Made by a program: the position numbers and the translations under genes | The notes under the pieces: model-generated | The model's input: the letters and a program-made list of their open reading frames with translations, nothing else | Databases searched by the model: none | What the model was told of the DNA's origin: nothing | DNA from: Cellulosilyticum sp. I15G10I2 | GTDB lineage: Bacteria > Bacillota > Clostridia > Lachnospirales > Cellulosilyticaceae | Assembly (NCBI RefSeq): GCF_900095725.1 | Contig: NZ_FMMP01000009.1 | Location: forward strand, 558,001-622,000 | Direction: 5' to 3' | DNA: 64,000 nt | Shown here: positions 26,107 through 35,358 of the stretch, one piece after another | How positions within the stretch are numbered: position 1 is the stretch's first letter | Layout: every line of letters begins with the position of its first letter

Positions 26107-27849
26107 CTATCCTTCTACTATGATGATGTAACTTTCTGCGCTGCCATCTGTCTCTTTTAAGTTAACTTCAAGCATAGCTTTAACTTTATCGCCTTTTTCA
26201 AGACTTGTGGCAGGTATTACTTTACCATTTTTTATAATCACTGTATTTGGTGTAACCGTAAGCGTTGCACCAGTATTTCTGCGGCTATACTCCATCCATT
26301 TCTTTTGACTGATATGATAATAATAAACATCCTTCACTTTAATGCTATCGGCACTCACTTCATAAACTTCACCTTTAAGGGATTCTCTTGTATACGGCAT
26401 ATTTATAACAGCATAGGCTTTCTCACCCACTGCAACTACTGTATAGACTTCTCCTACTTGAGAATTCTCGCCGTAGCTTAGGAATGTTTCTATCCCTCCA
26501 GCCACAAAGCCTTCTGCTGTGTAGAACTTGGTTTGTTTATCAATACTAAATGTTTGAGGCGTTGGGTGGAAATACCATGTATTGCCCTCGAGTTTAGAGA
26601 AGCTTTCAACTTCAAAATCTTCACGGTCATTGATTTTCTTAATACGTCCTCTGAATATTTGTAACGAACCTGTTGTGAGATCAGTTGTAATACTTGCGAT
26701 AGCTAACTTATTTTCACCTGTTATGACAGCCTGCATCACATCGCCGACCATGATATTATGGGATTCTATAAGTCTCTTGTCTCTTACTATAATCGCATCT
26801 TTTGCTATATGAATCGTCTCCCCTGAAAGCAGTCTGACCACGCCTGGTGAGGAATAAGTTACAGTTGTAGGAGGAAGTGTTCTTTGGAGTTTGCTTTGAA
26901 AATTTAATTTCACAGCATTCTCTTTGCCCATATGGTTTTCTGCTGCCACATAAACATAGTTGTCTCCGTTTCTTAAATATCTCGCAACATAGTCTAGTGA
27001 AACAGGATTTCCAATTAAGTAAGATTCTGCTTTTTTAGGATCTACACTTATTGCTTTAAGAGAAGTATAAGCACTCCATCCAGCTTTAACGAACGTACGT
27101 GTATCTTTGAGATTAAGCAGGTTTTTGAAGGTATTGATCCCAGCTATTTGACCTCTGTAGATATTAGATATGTATCTTGAATCATTATCTATTACAATTT
27201 CTTTGAGCTCTTCGTCAACAACACCTTCACCCAATATTTTTTGAGCTACAAGCACTTTAATCCAGTCTCCAGGTCTTATTTTGCTTATCGTATATAGGGT
27301 ACCGCCTTTTGTCACAGGGGTATTAAGCTGCACATCATAAGAATATATCCGTCCTTTATCGTCTTCTAACAAAAGATTTGCTGTTTCTGCAGTATTAAAA
27401 GTAAAGGCGTTTACCTTGCCATAGCGCATAATATAGTCGTTGTAAGCACTGATATAGGTTACATAATCATCTTTATTCGTTCTAATATAGATATTATCTC
27501 CTGCTTTTATAGCGTCGATCGTTGTATCTCTTGGATCAAATCTAAAGTTTGGAAAGAGCTCATCTAAGTAGCCAAGTCTATCTTCAGATTCATAATAAGG
27601 TTGTTTTTCTACTGTTATTTCTTCTCTGAAGTAGTTTTTTGTAACCGTTCGACCGCTGTTATTTTTGTACACGATATAACCTAACTGCGGGTCATTTTCT
27701 ACGACAATCCCTTGATCTTCATTAAAATTATCTCTTAGTATATCATTATACTCGTCTTCATTAAGATACGGGGATAAGTTAGCAAAAGTAGTAGTACCTA
27801 AGCTTAATGATAAACAGATGATGCCGGCAATTTTATATAGTCTCTTCAC
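26107..27849 (-). CDS. Large exported protein of unknown function
   Basis: 580 residues with a signal peptide (IICLSLSLGTTTFANLSP). The mature part is rich in beta strands and in short motifs about values and limits, for example LYTISKIRPGDWIKVLVAQK, MVGDVMQAVITGENKLAIAS, KGEVYEVSADSIKVKDVYYY and LEKGDKVKAMLE. They recur about every 80-100 residues and look like repeated small beta-barrel units. No catalytic motif is visible. The start is GTG at 27849 behind AAGGAGG. It is the first gene of a two-gene operon with an SLH protein, so it is probably part of the cell envelope. Confidence 0.75.
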   Translation of the reverse strand: MKRLYKIAGIICLSLSLGTTTFANLSPYLNEDEYNDILRDNFNEDQGIVVENDPQLGYIVYKNNSGRTVTKNYFREEITVEKQPYYESEDRLGYLDELFPNFRFDPRDTTIDAIKAGDNIYIRTNKDDYVTYISAYNDYIMRYGKVNAFTFNTAETANLLLEDDKGRIYSYDVQLNTPVTKGGTLYTISKIRPGDWIKVLVAQKILGEGVVDEELKEIVIDNDSRYISNIYRGQIAGINTFKNLLNLKDTRTFVKAGWSAYTSLKAISVDPKKAESYLIGNPVSLDYVARYLRNGDNYVYVAAENHMGKENAVKLNFQSKLQRTLPPTTVTYSSPGVVRLLSGETIHIAKDAIIVRDKRLIESHNIMVGDVMQAVITGENKLAIASITTDLTTGSLQIFRGRIKKINDREDFEVESFSKLEGNTWYFHPTPQTFSIDKQTKFYTAEGFVAGGIETFLSYGENSQVGEVYTVVAVGEKAYAVINMPYTRESLKGEVYEVSADSIKVKDVYYYHISQKKWMEYSRRNTGATLTVTPNTVIIKNGKVIPATSLEKGDKVKAMLEVNLKETDGSAESYIIIVEG

Positions 27850-28012
27850 TGTATCTGTCCTCCTTAATATTTTTTCGTTATACTTTATATCGGCTTAATT
27901 TACCAATCCATTTAGAACTTTTTGGTATTTACTGCAGAAAACCTAAGAAATCCACCTGGTAAATTATGGATTTAAGATTCCACAATTAGACAAAGATTGA
28001 TGACCATAGATT

Positions 28013-28029
28013 GGGGACAGTTATTTAAA
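28013..28029 (+). repeat. Single dispersed GGGGAC repeat unit
   Basis: GGGGACAGTTATTTAAA. It opens the repeat cluster that fills most of the 435-base gap between the exported protein gene and galU. Confidence 0.8.
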
Positions 28030-28046
28030 ATTACTTGACCATAGTT

Positions 28047-28111
28047 GGGGACGTTTCTCCAATATTGCTGGTTTAGTCTGTTCTAAACCTCATTATTTGA
28101 GAAACGTCCCC
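28047..28111. repeat. Inverted repeat pair (REPIN) of the GGGGAC family
   Basis: A plus unit GGGGACGTTTCTCCAAT (28047-28063) faces a minus unit ATTTGAGAAACGTCCCC (28095-28111). The outer 12 bases of the arms are perfectly complementary, so the single strand can fold into a hairpin with the other bases in the loop. Confidence 0.85.
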
Positions 28112-28150
28112 ATCAGCTTACATCTGCTTAAAAGGTTTGTAGAACTTTTT

Positions 28151-28215
28151 AGGGACGCTTCTCCAATGTTACTGGTTTAGTTTGTTCTAAACCTCAACTT
28201 TGGAGAAGCGTCCCT
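28151..28215. repeat. Second REPIN with complementary variant arms
   Basis: AGGGACGCTTCTCCAAT (28151-28167) opposes TTTGGAGAAGCGTCCCT (28199-28215). Both arms share the A at position 1 and the GC at positions 7-8, changes that differ from the neighbouring REPIN, so pairing is preserved. Confidence 0.87.
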
Positions 28216-28243
28216 CTATCTTTTTGCCCTTCTAAACCTCAAC

Positions 28244-28260
28244 TTTGGAGAAGTGTCCCC
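28244..28260 (-). repeat. Single dispersed GGGGAC repeat unit, minus orientation
   Basis: TTTGGAGAAGTGTCCCC; same flank (TTCTAAACCTCAAC) as the right arm of the preceding REPIN, so it looks like a duplicated right half. Confidence 0.8.
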
Positions 28261-28284
28261 ATCGGCTTACCCATCGGCTTATGC

Positions 28285-29157
28285 TTAAAAGGTTTGTGTA
28301 ATATTTATTAGATATTCTTTGAATTCTTCTCTTAGTTCATCTCGTTTGAGCGCAAATTCTACTGTGGCTTGCAAAAATCCCATTTTATTCCCTACGTCAT
28401 AGCGTTTGCCTATAAAATCGTAAGCATACATTGGTTCTTCTTTTGCAAGTTTATTGAGTGCATCTGTAAGCTGTATCTCTCCGCCTGCACCTATTTCTTG
28501 TTTTTCCAGGTATTTAAAAATTGCTGGTGTAATAATGTATCTGCCAAGAACAGCTACATTTGAAGGTGCTTTGTCAACTGGTGGTTTTTCAACCATGTCA
28601 TTAACTTTATATACCTTATCTTCTATTTGTATGCCGTCTACAATACCATATTTGTTGACATCTTTTTTATCTACAGTTTGAACACCGAGTACAGATGCAT
28701 TGTATTTTTCATAGACCTCTATCATTTGTTTAAGTGCAGGTTTTTCAGAATCAATAACGTCATCTCCAAGAAGCACTGCAAAAGGTTCTTCTCCTATAAA
28801 GGTCTTTGCAGTAAGCACTGCATGTCCAAGGCCTTTGGGCTCTTTTTGTCTTATGTAGTAGATATTGGCTATTTGCGAAACAGACTTCGCTATTTCAAGG
28901 AGTTCTTTGTCCTGTTTTTTCTCAAGTTCCATCTCAAGTTCTACTGATTTGTCAAAGTGATCTTCGATCGCTTTTTTTGTACGTCCTGTAACGATAATAA
29001 TATCTTGTATCCCTGAGGCCACTGCTTCTTCTACTATATATTGAATAGTCGGTTTGTCTACAATAGGCAACATCTCTTTGGGTTGCGCTTTGGTTGCAGG
29101 CAAAAACCTCGTACCTAAGCCTGCTGCTGGTATTATTGCTTTTTTAATAGTACTCAT
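28285..29157 (-). CDS. galU: UTP-glucose-1-phosphate uridylyltransferase
   Basis: 290 residues. Nucleotidyltransferase signature [26 protein letters not shown] (segments [20 protein letters not shown]), then [11 protein letters not shown] with the metal-binding Asp pair, and DMVEKPP. It makes UDP-glucose for envelope polysaccharides and glycolipids. The ATG at 29157 follows AAGGGGG; the longer frame would overlap the previous gene. It lies 46 bases after the DUF1934-like gene. No terminator follows; the REPIN cluster starts right after its stop and may serve as its 3' end. Confidence 0.93.
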   Translation of the reverse strand: MSTIKKAIIPAAGLGTRFLPATKAQPKEMLPIVDKPTIQYIVEEAVASGIQDIIIVTGRTKKAIEDHFDKSVELEMELEKKQDKELLEIAKSVSQIANIYYIRQKEPKGLGHAVLTAKTFIGEEPFAVLLGDDVIDSEKPALKQMIEVYEKYNASVLGVQTVDKKDVNKYGIVDGIQIEDKVYKVNDMVEKPPVDKAPSNVAVLGRYIITPAIFKYLEKQEIGAGGEIQLTDALNKLAKEEPMYAYDFIGKRYDVGNKMGFLQATVEFALKRDELREEFKEYLINITQTF

Positions 29158-29203
29158 AACATGCCCCCTTAATTTATCTGTATGATCTACTCCTAGGTTG
29201 TTG

Positions 29204-29602
29204 TTAATTTGCAACAATCATATATATATTATCACTTATAAGCTTTCCTTGCATTAAAATTTTATACTCGATGTATATTTTTATGCCTTTTTCCAAAATA
29301 TACACTTCACACTTTTTAGTAATAATCTGTATTTCCATTTCACCATAAGGCGTGTAATAGATAGTTGTATGCGGTTTTTCAGTATCAAATTCCAAGTTGC
29401 CTTTTAAAGCCCCTTGTCTCTTAACAGAAACGATGCCATTTTTTGTTTTAATAATTGTAGAAACGCTCATTTCATCATCTTTATAAGTAATATAGACACT
29501 TTCATTTCTAAAAGCTAATTGCCCCTGAAATTCAGTTTCTTTAGTATCATCATGAGTTTCATACGTTTGTTTATCATATACTTTAATGTTTATATCTTTC
29601 AT
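29204..29602 (-). CDS. DUF1934-family protein (YwiB-like beta barrel)
   Basis: 132 residues, mostly beta strands: [48 protein letters not shown] (segments [20 protein letters not shown]), [13 protein letters not shown]. The pattern 'T.Y.TPYG' and the calycin-like shape fit DUF1934 proteins, which are widespread in Firmicutes and of unknown role. ATG at 29602 behind AAGGAG. It sits between murI and galU. Confidence 0.72.
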   Translation of the reverse strand: MKDINIKVYDKQTYETHDDTKETEFQGQLAFRNESVYITYKDDEMSVSTIIKTKNGIVSVKRQGALKGNLEFDTEKPHTTIYYTPYGEMEIQIITKKCEVYILEKGIKIYIEYKILMQGKLISDNIYMIVAN

Positions 29603-29690
29603 TTGATTCTCCTTATAGAACAAGTTAGGAACATCACTTCTTTTCACAAGCCTTGCAAGCAAGACGAACTTTCCTATTTCAAAATAAAAG

Positions 29691-29711
29691 GGTAGGCCTA
29701 AAAAACCTACC
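29691..29711 (-). terminator. Small stem-loop after murI
   Basis: GGTAGG (29691) pairs with CCTACC (29706), and the minus-strand transcript continues with a U-rich tail. A weak terminator after the glutamate racemase gene. Confidence 0.5.
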
Positions 29712-29742
29712 ACGCTCTTATTATGTTTTACATAGTTATCTT

Positions 29743-30549
29743 TTAATATTCTTCTATTGGAACTGTAGCTATATGCTCTATAGGTTTATTTAAAAATATT
29801 TGTGCCATTTTTTTAAACTGCTCTTCTGAGTCGCTGACATAGAATTTATATTCTGGGTTTATGCTGTTTGACGACATATTATTTTTACTCAGTATATCCC
29901 CCATTTGTTTTGCAGCTTCTTCTGCTGGGTTAATGAGTTCTACTTGAGTGCCTACAATCTCTTTAATGGTATGTGTAAGCATCGGATAATGTGTACAACC
30001 TAGAATAAGCGAATCTATATTCTTTTCAAGCAGAGGTTTTAAATACTCTTTTACCACTTGATACGCTACATCATGGTCTGCCCATCCATCTTCAACGAGT
30101 GGTACAAAAAGCGGACAAGCCTTGCCGTATACTTTTAAAGCTGCATCCTGGGCAAGCAGCAACTCCGGGTATTTATTACTCGCTATAGTCGCCTGAGTCC
30201 CAACTACCCCTATTACGCCTGTTTTGGTTGTATGCAGTGCCATGTGCACTCCCGGCCCTACCACCTCTACAATAGGGATATTAGGAAACATATCTCTTAA
30301 TTCTTCAATACTGTTTGAGCTGACTGTGTTACACGCTATTATGATAGCTTTTACATCTTGTGTGAGAAGGAATCTTATGATTTGGGCAGAAAATTTGGTT
30401 ACTGTTTGTTTTGATTTGCTCCCATAAGGAACTCTTGCAGTGTCTCCAAAATAGACAACGGATTCTCCTACAAGACTATGCATCACTTCTTTAACAACAG
30501 TAAGCCCCCCAACACCCGAATCAAAAATTCCTATTGGTCTAGAGTCCAT
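29743..30549 (-). CDS. murI: Glutamate racemase
   Basis: 268 residues. IGIFDSGVGGLTVVKEV at the N-terminus holds the conserved Asp-Ser; the two catalytic cysteines are in IIIACNTVSSN (~74) and LILGCTHYPML (~184). VYFGDTARVPYGSKS is another hallmark. It supplies D-glutamate for peptidoglycan. It lies 11 bases after ddl, so two D-amino-acid steps of wall synthesis are coupled. Confidence 0.95.
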   Translation of the reverse strand: MDSRPIGIFDSGVGGLTVVKEVMHSLVGESVVYFGDTARVPYGSKSKQTVTKFSAQIIRFLLTQDVKAIIIACNTVSSNSIEELRDMFPNIPIVEVVGPGVHMALHTTKTGVIGVVGTQATIASNKYPELLLAQDAALKVYGKACPLFVPLVEDGWADHDVAYQVVKEYLKPLLEKNIDSLILGCTHYPMLTHTIKEIVGTQVELINPAEEAAKQMGDILSKNNMSSNSINPEYKFYVSDSEEQFKKMAQIFLNKPIEHIATVPIEEY

Positions 30550-30560
30550 ATACTTTCTCC

Positions 30561-31613
30561 TTATAATGCAGCAAGTTCTATTAATTTTGTGATAAGCTCT
30601 TGAATAGGAGTACCTGCTGCGTCAAATAACATCGGATACATGCTAATAGACGTAAAGCCTGGCAAAGTATTTATTTCATTAAATATAATACTCCCGTCTT
30701 CTTTAACAAAAAAGTCTACTCTTGATAACCCTTTACCTTCTACAGCGTCGAATACTTCTCTTGCATAGGCTCTGATTTTTTCCTTTGTAGATTGCGGCAA
30801 ATCTGCATCTACTACAGTTTTAGATTCTGCATTGTTATATTTAGCATCAAAGTCATAAAACTCTGCTGCTGCCAGAATCTCACCAACACCTGATACCTCT
30901 ACCTCTTCGTTACCAAGTACAGCAGTCTCAACTTCTCGGCCAACAATGGTTTCTTCTACTAATATCCTTGAATCATGTTTGGCCGCTTCATTCAAGCCTG
31001 CTATAAGCTCTTCTTTATTTTTAGCCTTAGAGATTCCTACCGAAGAACCCGCATTGGCTGGTTTAATAAAATAAGGATATGCAAAAGCTTCTTCTATTTT
31101 GTTCACAACTTGATCCATCTGCTTAAGTTCTCTTTCTTTTACAAGAACAAACTTAGCTTGCGGAACCCCTTTTGCCTCAACAACTATTTTTGTGAAACCT
31201 TTGTCCATAGCTACTGCTGATGCTAAAACACCACAACCAACGTATGGTATTTGTGCAAGCTTACATAGACCTTGTATCGTTCCGTCCTCTCCATTTTTGC
31301 CGTGCAGAACTGGAAATACGATATCTATGTTTACATAGATCGGTTCTTGTCCTTCTCCTCTAAGGATACAGAGTCCTTTATGTGTAGGATCTGGACTTAA
31401 TATAGCCGGAATACCACTTGTCACCCAGTTATTTGTCGAAAGATCAAAATCATTGCCTTTATATAACAACCATCTACCTTCTTTTGTGATACCAACTAAG
31501 TGTACCTCATATTTTGATTTATCGATATTGTTTATGATTGTAGTCGCCGATTTGAGTGACACTTCATGTTCTGATGAACATCCACCAAATAACAATAATA
31601 TATCTTGTTTCAT
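30561..31613 (-). CDS. ddl: D-alanine-D-alanine ligase
   Basis: 350 residues with an ATP-grasp fold. LLFGGCSSEHEVSLKSA near the N-terminus, FPVLHGKNGEDGTIQGL, FIKPANAGSSVGISK (ATP loop) and FNEINTLPGFTSISMYP (Mg-binding Glu/Asn) are all present. The residue pattern is that of ordinary Ddl rather than a VanA-type depsipeptide ligase, but I cannot exclude D-Ala-D-Ser activity from sequence alone. RBS AGGAGG. First gene of the murI operon. Confidence 0.94.
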   Translation of the reverse strand: MKQDILLLFGGCSSEHEVSLKSATTIINNIDKSKYEVHLVGITKEGRWLLYKGNDFDLSTNNWVTSGIPAILSPDPTHKGLCILRGEGQEPIYVNIDIVFPVLHGKNGEDGTIQGLCKLAQIPYVGCGVLASAVAMDKGFTKIVVEAKGVPQAKFVLVKERELKQMDQVVNKIEEAFAYPYFIKPANAGSSVGISKAKNKEELIAGLNEAAKHDSRILVEETIVGREVETAVLGNEEVEVSGVGEILAAAEFYDFDAKYNNAESKTVVDADLPQSTKEKIRAYAREVFDAVEGKGLSRVDFFVKEDGSIIFNEINTLPGFTSISMYPMLFDAAGTPIQELITKLIELAAL

Positions 31614-31714
31614 TATGTTCCTCCTATTTACAGAACCTACATTTATATTCTATTCTTAATCATACTTGATGCTTACTATATTTTATTACTTTATTTAATA
31701 ATATTCAACTACAA

Positions 31715-31752
31715 AAAGGGAAGATCGGAGACAATTCCCCTATTTTCCCTTT
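31715..31752 (-). terminator. Terminator after spoIIR
   Basis: AAAGGGAA (31715-31722) pairs with TTCCCTTT (31745-31752). The minus-strand transcript ends in a run of five U. It lies 20 bases past the spoIIR stop. Confidence 0.6.
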
Positions 31753-31771
31753 ATTTGAAGCAATTGGCTAA

Positions 31772-32479
31772 TTATTTCTTTTTTGGAATTTGGTTATAAT
31801 TAGGCTTATCTAGGTATGAATTGATTGTATCAACTATTTTAAATCTTACTTGATAAGGACTTCCTTTTTTATGAGCAATAAGATTATATTGTTCTTCATT
31901 GAGTTCTTTTTTAAGCTGATCCTTGCCTTCTAGGGGAACTACACCGCTTGCTGCATCAATATAGCATAGGGGCGGAAACATAACACACCACCAATTTTGT
32001 CCTTTTCCTTCTCCAATAATAATTCTGCAAGCCTCATATTCTCCTGCCGGCAGCACCACATCGCCATAAGCTTTTGTAGGAAAATTAGCATAATCAAGTG
32101 CCACATAAACTTTATATTGTTTGTCCCACTTTTTAACTACCTTCTTCGCAATCTCTTCTATATTGAATAAATTTTTCTTAACAAGCATTCTTGTCTCATC
32201 TATACTTGTTGACTCCTTAAGCATAGGCTCCATGTACGCAATAACTTCATCTCTTACTTGTTGCTTAAGCAGTTGATCTGCTGTTGTATCACTATTTGCA
32301 ACCACATGAAATCTAATGACCTTATCAGAAATAGCCTCTGTAACCGAATGTGTATATGTACCTATAGTGACTTTACAAATAGTGAGTAAACATACTACAA
32401 TGAATACAATGTATAAAAACTTTTTATAATTTTTTGTTTGAAATACTTGAAACAAATACTGTCTGATAATATTTTTCAT
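31772..32479 (-). CDS. spoIIR: Stage II sporulation protein R
   Basis: 235 residues with a single membrane/signal helix (~24-42) and the family core VIRFHVVANSDTTADQLLKQQVRDEVIAYMEP (segments IRFHVVANSDTTADQ and LLKQQVRDEV), followed by GEYEACRIIIGEGKGQNWWCVMFPPLCY (segments EACRIIIGEGKGQNWWCV and MFPPLCY). In Bacillus SpoIIR is made in the forespore under sigma-F and signals SpoIIGA to process pro-sigma-E. The start has GGGGGA seven bases upstream. Its presence shows that the organism can sporulate. I could not identify a convincing sigma-F promoter. Confidence 0.92.
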   Translation of the reverse strand: MKNIIRQYLFQVFQTKNYKKFLYIVFIVVCLLTICKVTIGTYTHSVTEAISDKVIRFHVVANSDTTADQLLKQQVRDEVIAYMEPMLKESTSIDETRMLVKKNLFNIEEIAKKVVKKWDKQYKVYVALDYANFPTKAYGDVVLPAGEYEACRIIIGEGKGQNWWCVMFPPLCYIDAASGVVPLEGKDQLKKELNEEQYNLIAHKKGSPYQVRFKIVDTINSYLDKPNYNQIPKKK

Positions 32480-32572
32480 AAGATGTCCCCCATATTAATT
32501 AACGTTTAGTGTAATTATTGACTCATATTTATTTTTTATACACCTTCCTCAAAATTTTTTCGAACATATTTC

Positions 32573-32644
32573 GGGGACGCTTCTTTAATCTTCCTTTTTG
32601 GCGGTACGTCTTTTAGAACTGCTCTTTGGGGACAGTTATTTAAT
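32573..32644 (+). repeat. Dispersed GGGGAC repeats, two units, upstream of the helicase
   Basis: GGGGACGCTTCTTTAAT (32573-32589) and GGGGACAGTTATTTAAT (32628-32644), same direction. They fill the divergent gap between spoIIR and the helicase gene, so any helicase promoter must overlap them. Confidence 0.85.
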
Positions 32645-32683
32645 TTTGATGTTTATAAATTTCTTGTTTGTGTGGTGAATAGC

Positions 32684-35023
32684 ATGCGTATAAATAATAA
32701 TACTGTTTCTGTTTCCGTTCGTGATTTAATTGAATTTATATTAAAACATGGTAATTTAGACGCTTCAACTATTGTCAGTTCTTCAAGAGCAGTATTGGGC
32801 ACTAGAGCTCATAAGAAGATCCAGAAATCTATGGGAGATAATTATACGAGCGAGGTCATTTTAAAACATACTTGTACCTATGATGATATAAGCTTTATAA
32901 TAGAAGGCCGCGCCGATGGGATTATAGAGAATATAGATGTTTTGATTATAGATGAGATTAAGTCAACTACCGTTTCGCTTGATATGATAGAAGAAGACTA
33001 TAACCCCCTTCACTTAGCGCAGGTTAAATGTTATGCCTTTATGTACGCTGCTGATAAGAACCTGTCTAAAATAGGTGGGCAATTAACCTATTATAACTTA
33101 GATACAAAGGAAACTAAGCGCTTTTTAAAATTTTATAATTATGCTGAACTCAAAACATTTTTTGAGGATCTGACAGATCAATATATCATTTGGATTAGAT
33201 TTTATATCAACTGGTGTGCTTTAAGGGACGCTTCTTTAAAACTGCTGGTTTTCCCCTTTGAAAAATATAGGGCCGGTCAGAGAGAACTTGCAGTTCATGT
33301 CTATAAAAGCATTGTTAACTCTTCTAAGCTTTTTGTTAACGCACCAACAGGCATTGGAAAAACTATTTCTACCCTATTTCCTTCTTTAAAAGCTATGGGC
33401 GAGGGACAGATCTCCAAAATTTTCTATATCACAGCGAAAACCATTACCAGATCAGTTGCAGAAAGTGCTCTAAATATTATTCAACTTGGAGGGACACGCG
33501 TTAAAAGTATTACGCTTACTGCTAAAGATAAAATTTGTTTTTGTGAAACAACACATTGTACACCTTCTCATTGTATGTATGCCGAGGGACACTTTGATAG
33601 AGTAAATACTGCTATTTGGGATGCCCTAAATACTAGTGATTTATTTACGCGAGATGTTATTGAAACACTTGCTAAGAAGCATCGTGTATGCCCTTTTGAA
33701 CTAAGTCTTGACCTTGCACTCTGGATGGATGTCATTATCTGTGACTATAATTATATTTTTGATCCAACCGTTGCGCTTAAACGTTTTTTGGATGCCCGTG
33801 ATTATGTACTTTTAATAGATGAAGCACATAATTTAGTAGATAGAGCACGCGATATGTTTTCAGCCAGCCTTTCTAAGAAAAACATATTATCTGCAAAAAA
33901 AGTTCTTCCCAAATCTTATAATTCTATAAAAACAGCTCTTTCAAAAATTAACACTTACCTTTTAGATATAAAAAAGGATTATTTTGCACAAGGCTTGCCT
34001 TTTATAAAAAAAGAAGCACCAAATAGTATTTATCCTCTCCTTCGGCAATTTATTAACTTATGCGATAAACAGTTTCAAAAGTCCTCTAGATCTTCTCTTG
34101 AGAGTTCTTTGATAGATATGTATTTTGAAATATATAATTTTCTCAAGCTATTTGAGCTCTATGATGATAAATATATTACTTATGCGAGTAGTGAAAATGG
34201 GGATATTACGCTTAAACTATTTTGTATCGATCCCTCTTTTTTATTAGGTGAAACAATGGCCAAATTTAAGAGTATTATTTTATTCTCTGCAACATTTTTG
34301 CCTATAGATTATTATAAATATTTACTTTGTGGTGAAGATGATACAGCGATCAGGTTGGCTTCTCCTTTTGACTCATCCAAATACCTTCGGCTCATTGCTA
34401 CAGATATATCCACAAGGTATCAAGATAGAGCGCATAGTTATGCACATATTTGCAGTTACATTAAACAAATTGTTGATAACAAGGCGGGAAACTATTTTGT
34501 TTTTTTTCCTTCATATAAGTATCTTATTGATGTTTATAATGCTTTTTCAACAATATACGGTTCGTCTTATACCCTCCATGTTCAATCTTCTAATATGAGT
34601 GAGGTTGAAAGAGAATCTTTTTTAGAGCAGTTTAAAGCAAACCCTGTTGATACTCATATTGGCTTTTGTGTTCTAGGAGGAATCTATTCCGAAGGTATTG
34701 ATTTAAAATACGATAGATTAATTGGTGTAATCATAGTGGGGGTAGGCCTTCCTCAACTCTGCTTAGAACGTACACTTATCGAGAATTATTTTAATGAAAA
34801 TGGCAAAAATGGTTATCACTATGCCTATACTTACCCTGGCATAAATAAAGTCTTTCAAGCAGCTGGGCGCCTTATACGAACTGAAGAAGATAGCGGCATA
34901 ATACTTTTAATAGATGATAGATTTACGAGTTCTCTCTATAGAGCACTATTTCCGCCCGAATGGTCACCTTACTATCCCGTTACATTAAGTTCTATCTCCG
35001 ATTACTTAACTTTTAAGAAATGA
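32684..35023 (+). CDS. PD-(D/E)XK nuclease - XPD/DinG-type DNA helicase fusion
   Basis: About 779 residues. The N-terminal ~170 residues form a RecB/Cas4-like nuclease: IIEGRADGII (Asp), DVLIIDEIKSTT (E-x-K) and HLAQVKCYAF (the Q-motif). The rest is a superfamily 2 helicase of the XPD/DinG branch: Walker A NAPTGIGKTIS (~220), DEAH box LLIDEAHNLVDRA (~382), and motif VI QAAGRLIR. Between them, four cysteines (CFCETTHC, CMYAEG, CPFEL) match the iron-sulfur cluster of this branch. The fusion occurs in many Firmicutes, probably in DNA repair. Start 32684 (ATG behind GGTGA) is preferred; GTG at 32672 is possible. Confidence 0.87.
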   Translation: MRINNNTVSVSVRDLIEFILKHGNLDASTIVSSSRAVLGTRAHKKIQKSMGDNYTSEVILKHTCTYDDISFIIEGRADGIIENIDVLIIDEIKSTTVSLDMIEEDYNPLHLAQVKCYAFMYAADKNLSKIGGQLTYYNLDTKETKRFLKFYNYAELKTFFEDLTDQYIIWIRFYINWCALRDASLKLLVFPFEKYRAGQRELAVHVYKSIVNSSKLFVNAPTGIGKTISTLFPSLKAMGEGQISKIFYITAKTITRSVAESALNIIQLGGTRVKSITLTAKDKICFCETTHCTPSHCMYAEGHFDRVNTAIWDALNTSDLFTRDVIETLAKKHRVCPFELSLDLALWMDVIICDYNYIFDPTVALKRFLDARDYVLLIDEAHNLVDRARDMFSASLSKKNILSAKKVLPKSYNSIKTALSKINTYLLDIKKDYFAQGLPFIKKEAPNSIYPLLRQFINLCDKQFQKSSRSSLESSLIDMYFEIYNFLKLFELYDDKYITYASSENGDITLKLFCIDPSFLLGETMAKFKSIILFSATFLPIDYYKYLLCGEDDTAIRLASPFDSSKYLRLIATDISTRYQDRAHSYAHICSYIKQIVDNKAGNYFVFFPSYKYLIDVYNAFSTIYGSSYTLHVQSSNMSEVERESFLEQFKANPVDTHIGFCVLGGIYSEGIDLKYDRLIGVIIVGVGLPQLCLERTLIENYFNENGKNGYHYAYTYPGINKVFQAAGRLIRTEEDSGIILLIDDRFTSSLYRALFPPEWSPYYPVTLSSISDYLTFKK

Positions 35024-35039
35024 GTAATTGCGAGTAATT

Positions 35040-35164
35040 GGGGACGTTTCTTTATTTTTCCTGGCGACGGATAGTTGGGGACGTTTCTTTATTCTTCCGG
35101 TTTAGATTGCCGATATTTGGATGTTTGGGGATATTGTGACGATATTTGGGGACAGTCTTTTATT
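35040..35164 (+). repeat. Dispersed GGGGAC repeats, three units, downstream of the helicase
   Basis: GGGGACGTTTCTTTATT (35040-35056), GGGGACGTTTCTTTATT (35077-35093) and a shorter GGGGACAGTCTTTTATT (35148-35164). All run in the direction of the helicase gene. With the units at 32573-32644 they bracket the helicase; with those at 36375-36466 they bracket the transposase. Confidence 0.85.
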
Positions 35165-35206
35165 TATCTTTTATTTATCTTGTTTACAATACTTTTATAC
35201 GCATGA

Positions 35207-35240
35207 AAAGGCAACGTAATAGTTTAACTACGTTGCCTTT
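35207..35240. terminator. Bidirectional terminator between helicase and transposase genes
   Basis: A perfect 12 bp stem (35207-35218 with 35229-35240) and a ten-base loop, with A-rich left and T-rich right flanks. The remaining bases of this 335-base gap hold repeats and AT-rich filler. Confidence 0.8.
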
Positions 35241-35358
35241 ATGTATTTGTCTTCTATTTCATTTTCCACTTACTAACTTCTTTATGATTCGCTCCTTAAA
35301 TAAAAATATATTTACACAACACAAATAAGCCTTTAATCTATAAGTATTATTAAAGACT

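Noticed and set aside
30561-31613. Vancomycin-resistance-type ligase
   Set aside because: The motifs are those of ordinary Ddl, it is next to murI, and no vanH, vanX or vanT-like genes are present.
32490-32497. ATGTCCCC near the spoIIR start as a further repeat copy
   Set aside because: On the minus strand this is the GGGGGACAT ribosome site of spoIIR; only the first six bases agree with the repeat.
33223-33240. AGGGACGCTTCTTTAAA inside the nuclease-helicase gene, matching the dispersed repeat
   Set aside because: It encodes RDASLK just before FPFEKYRAGQRELA, where the helicase family normally has a similar R-x-x-S sequence. The match is best explained by coding constraint and chance.
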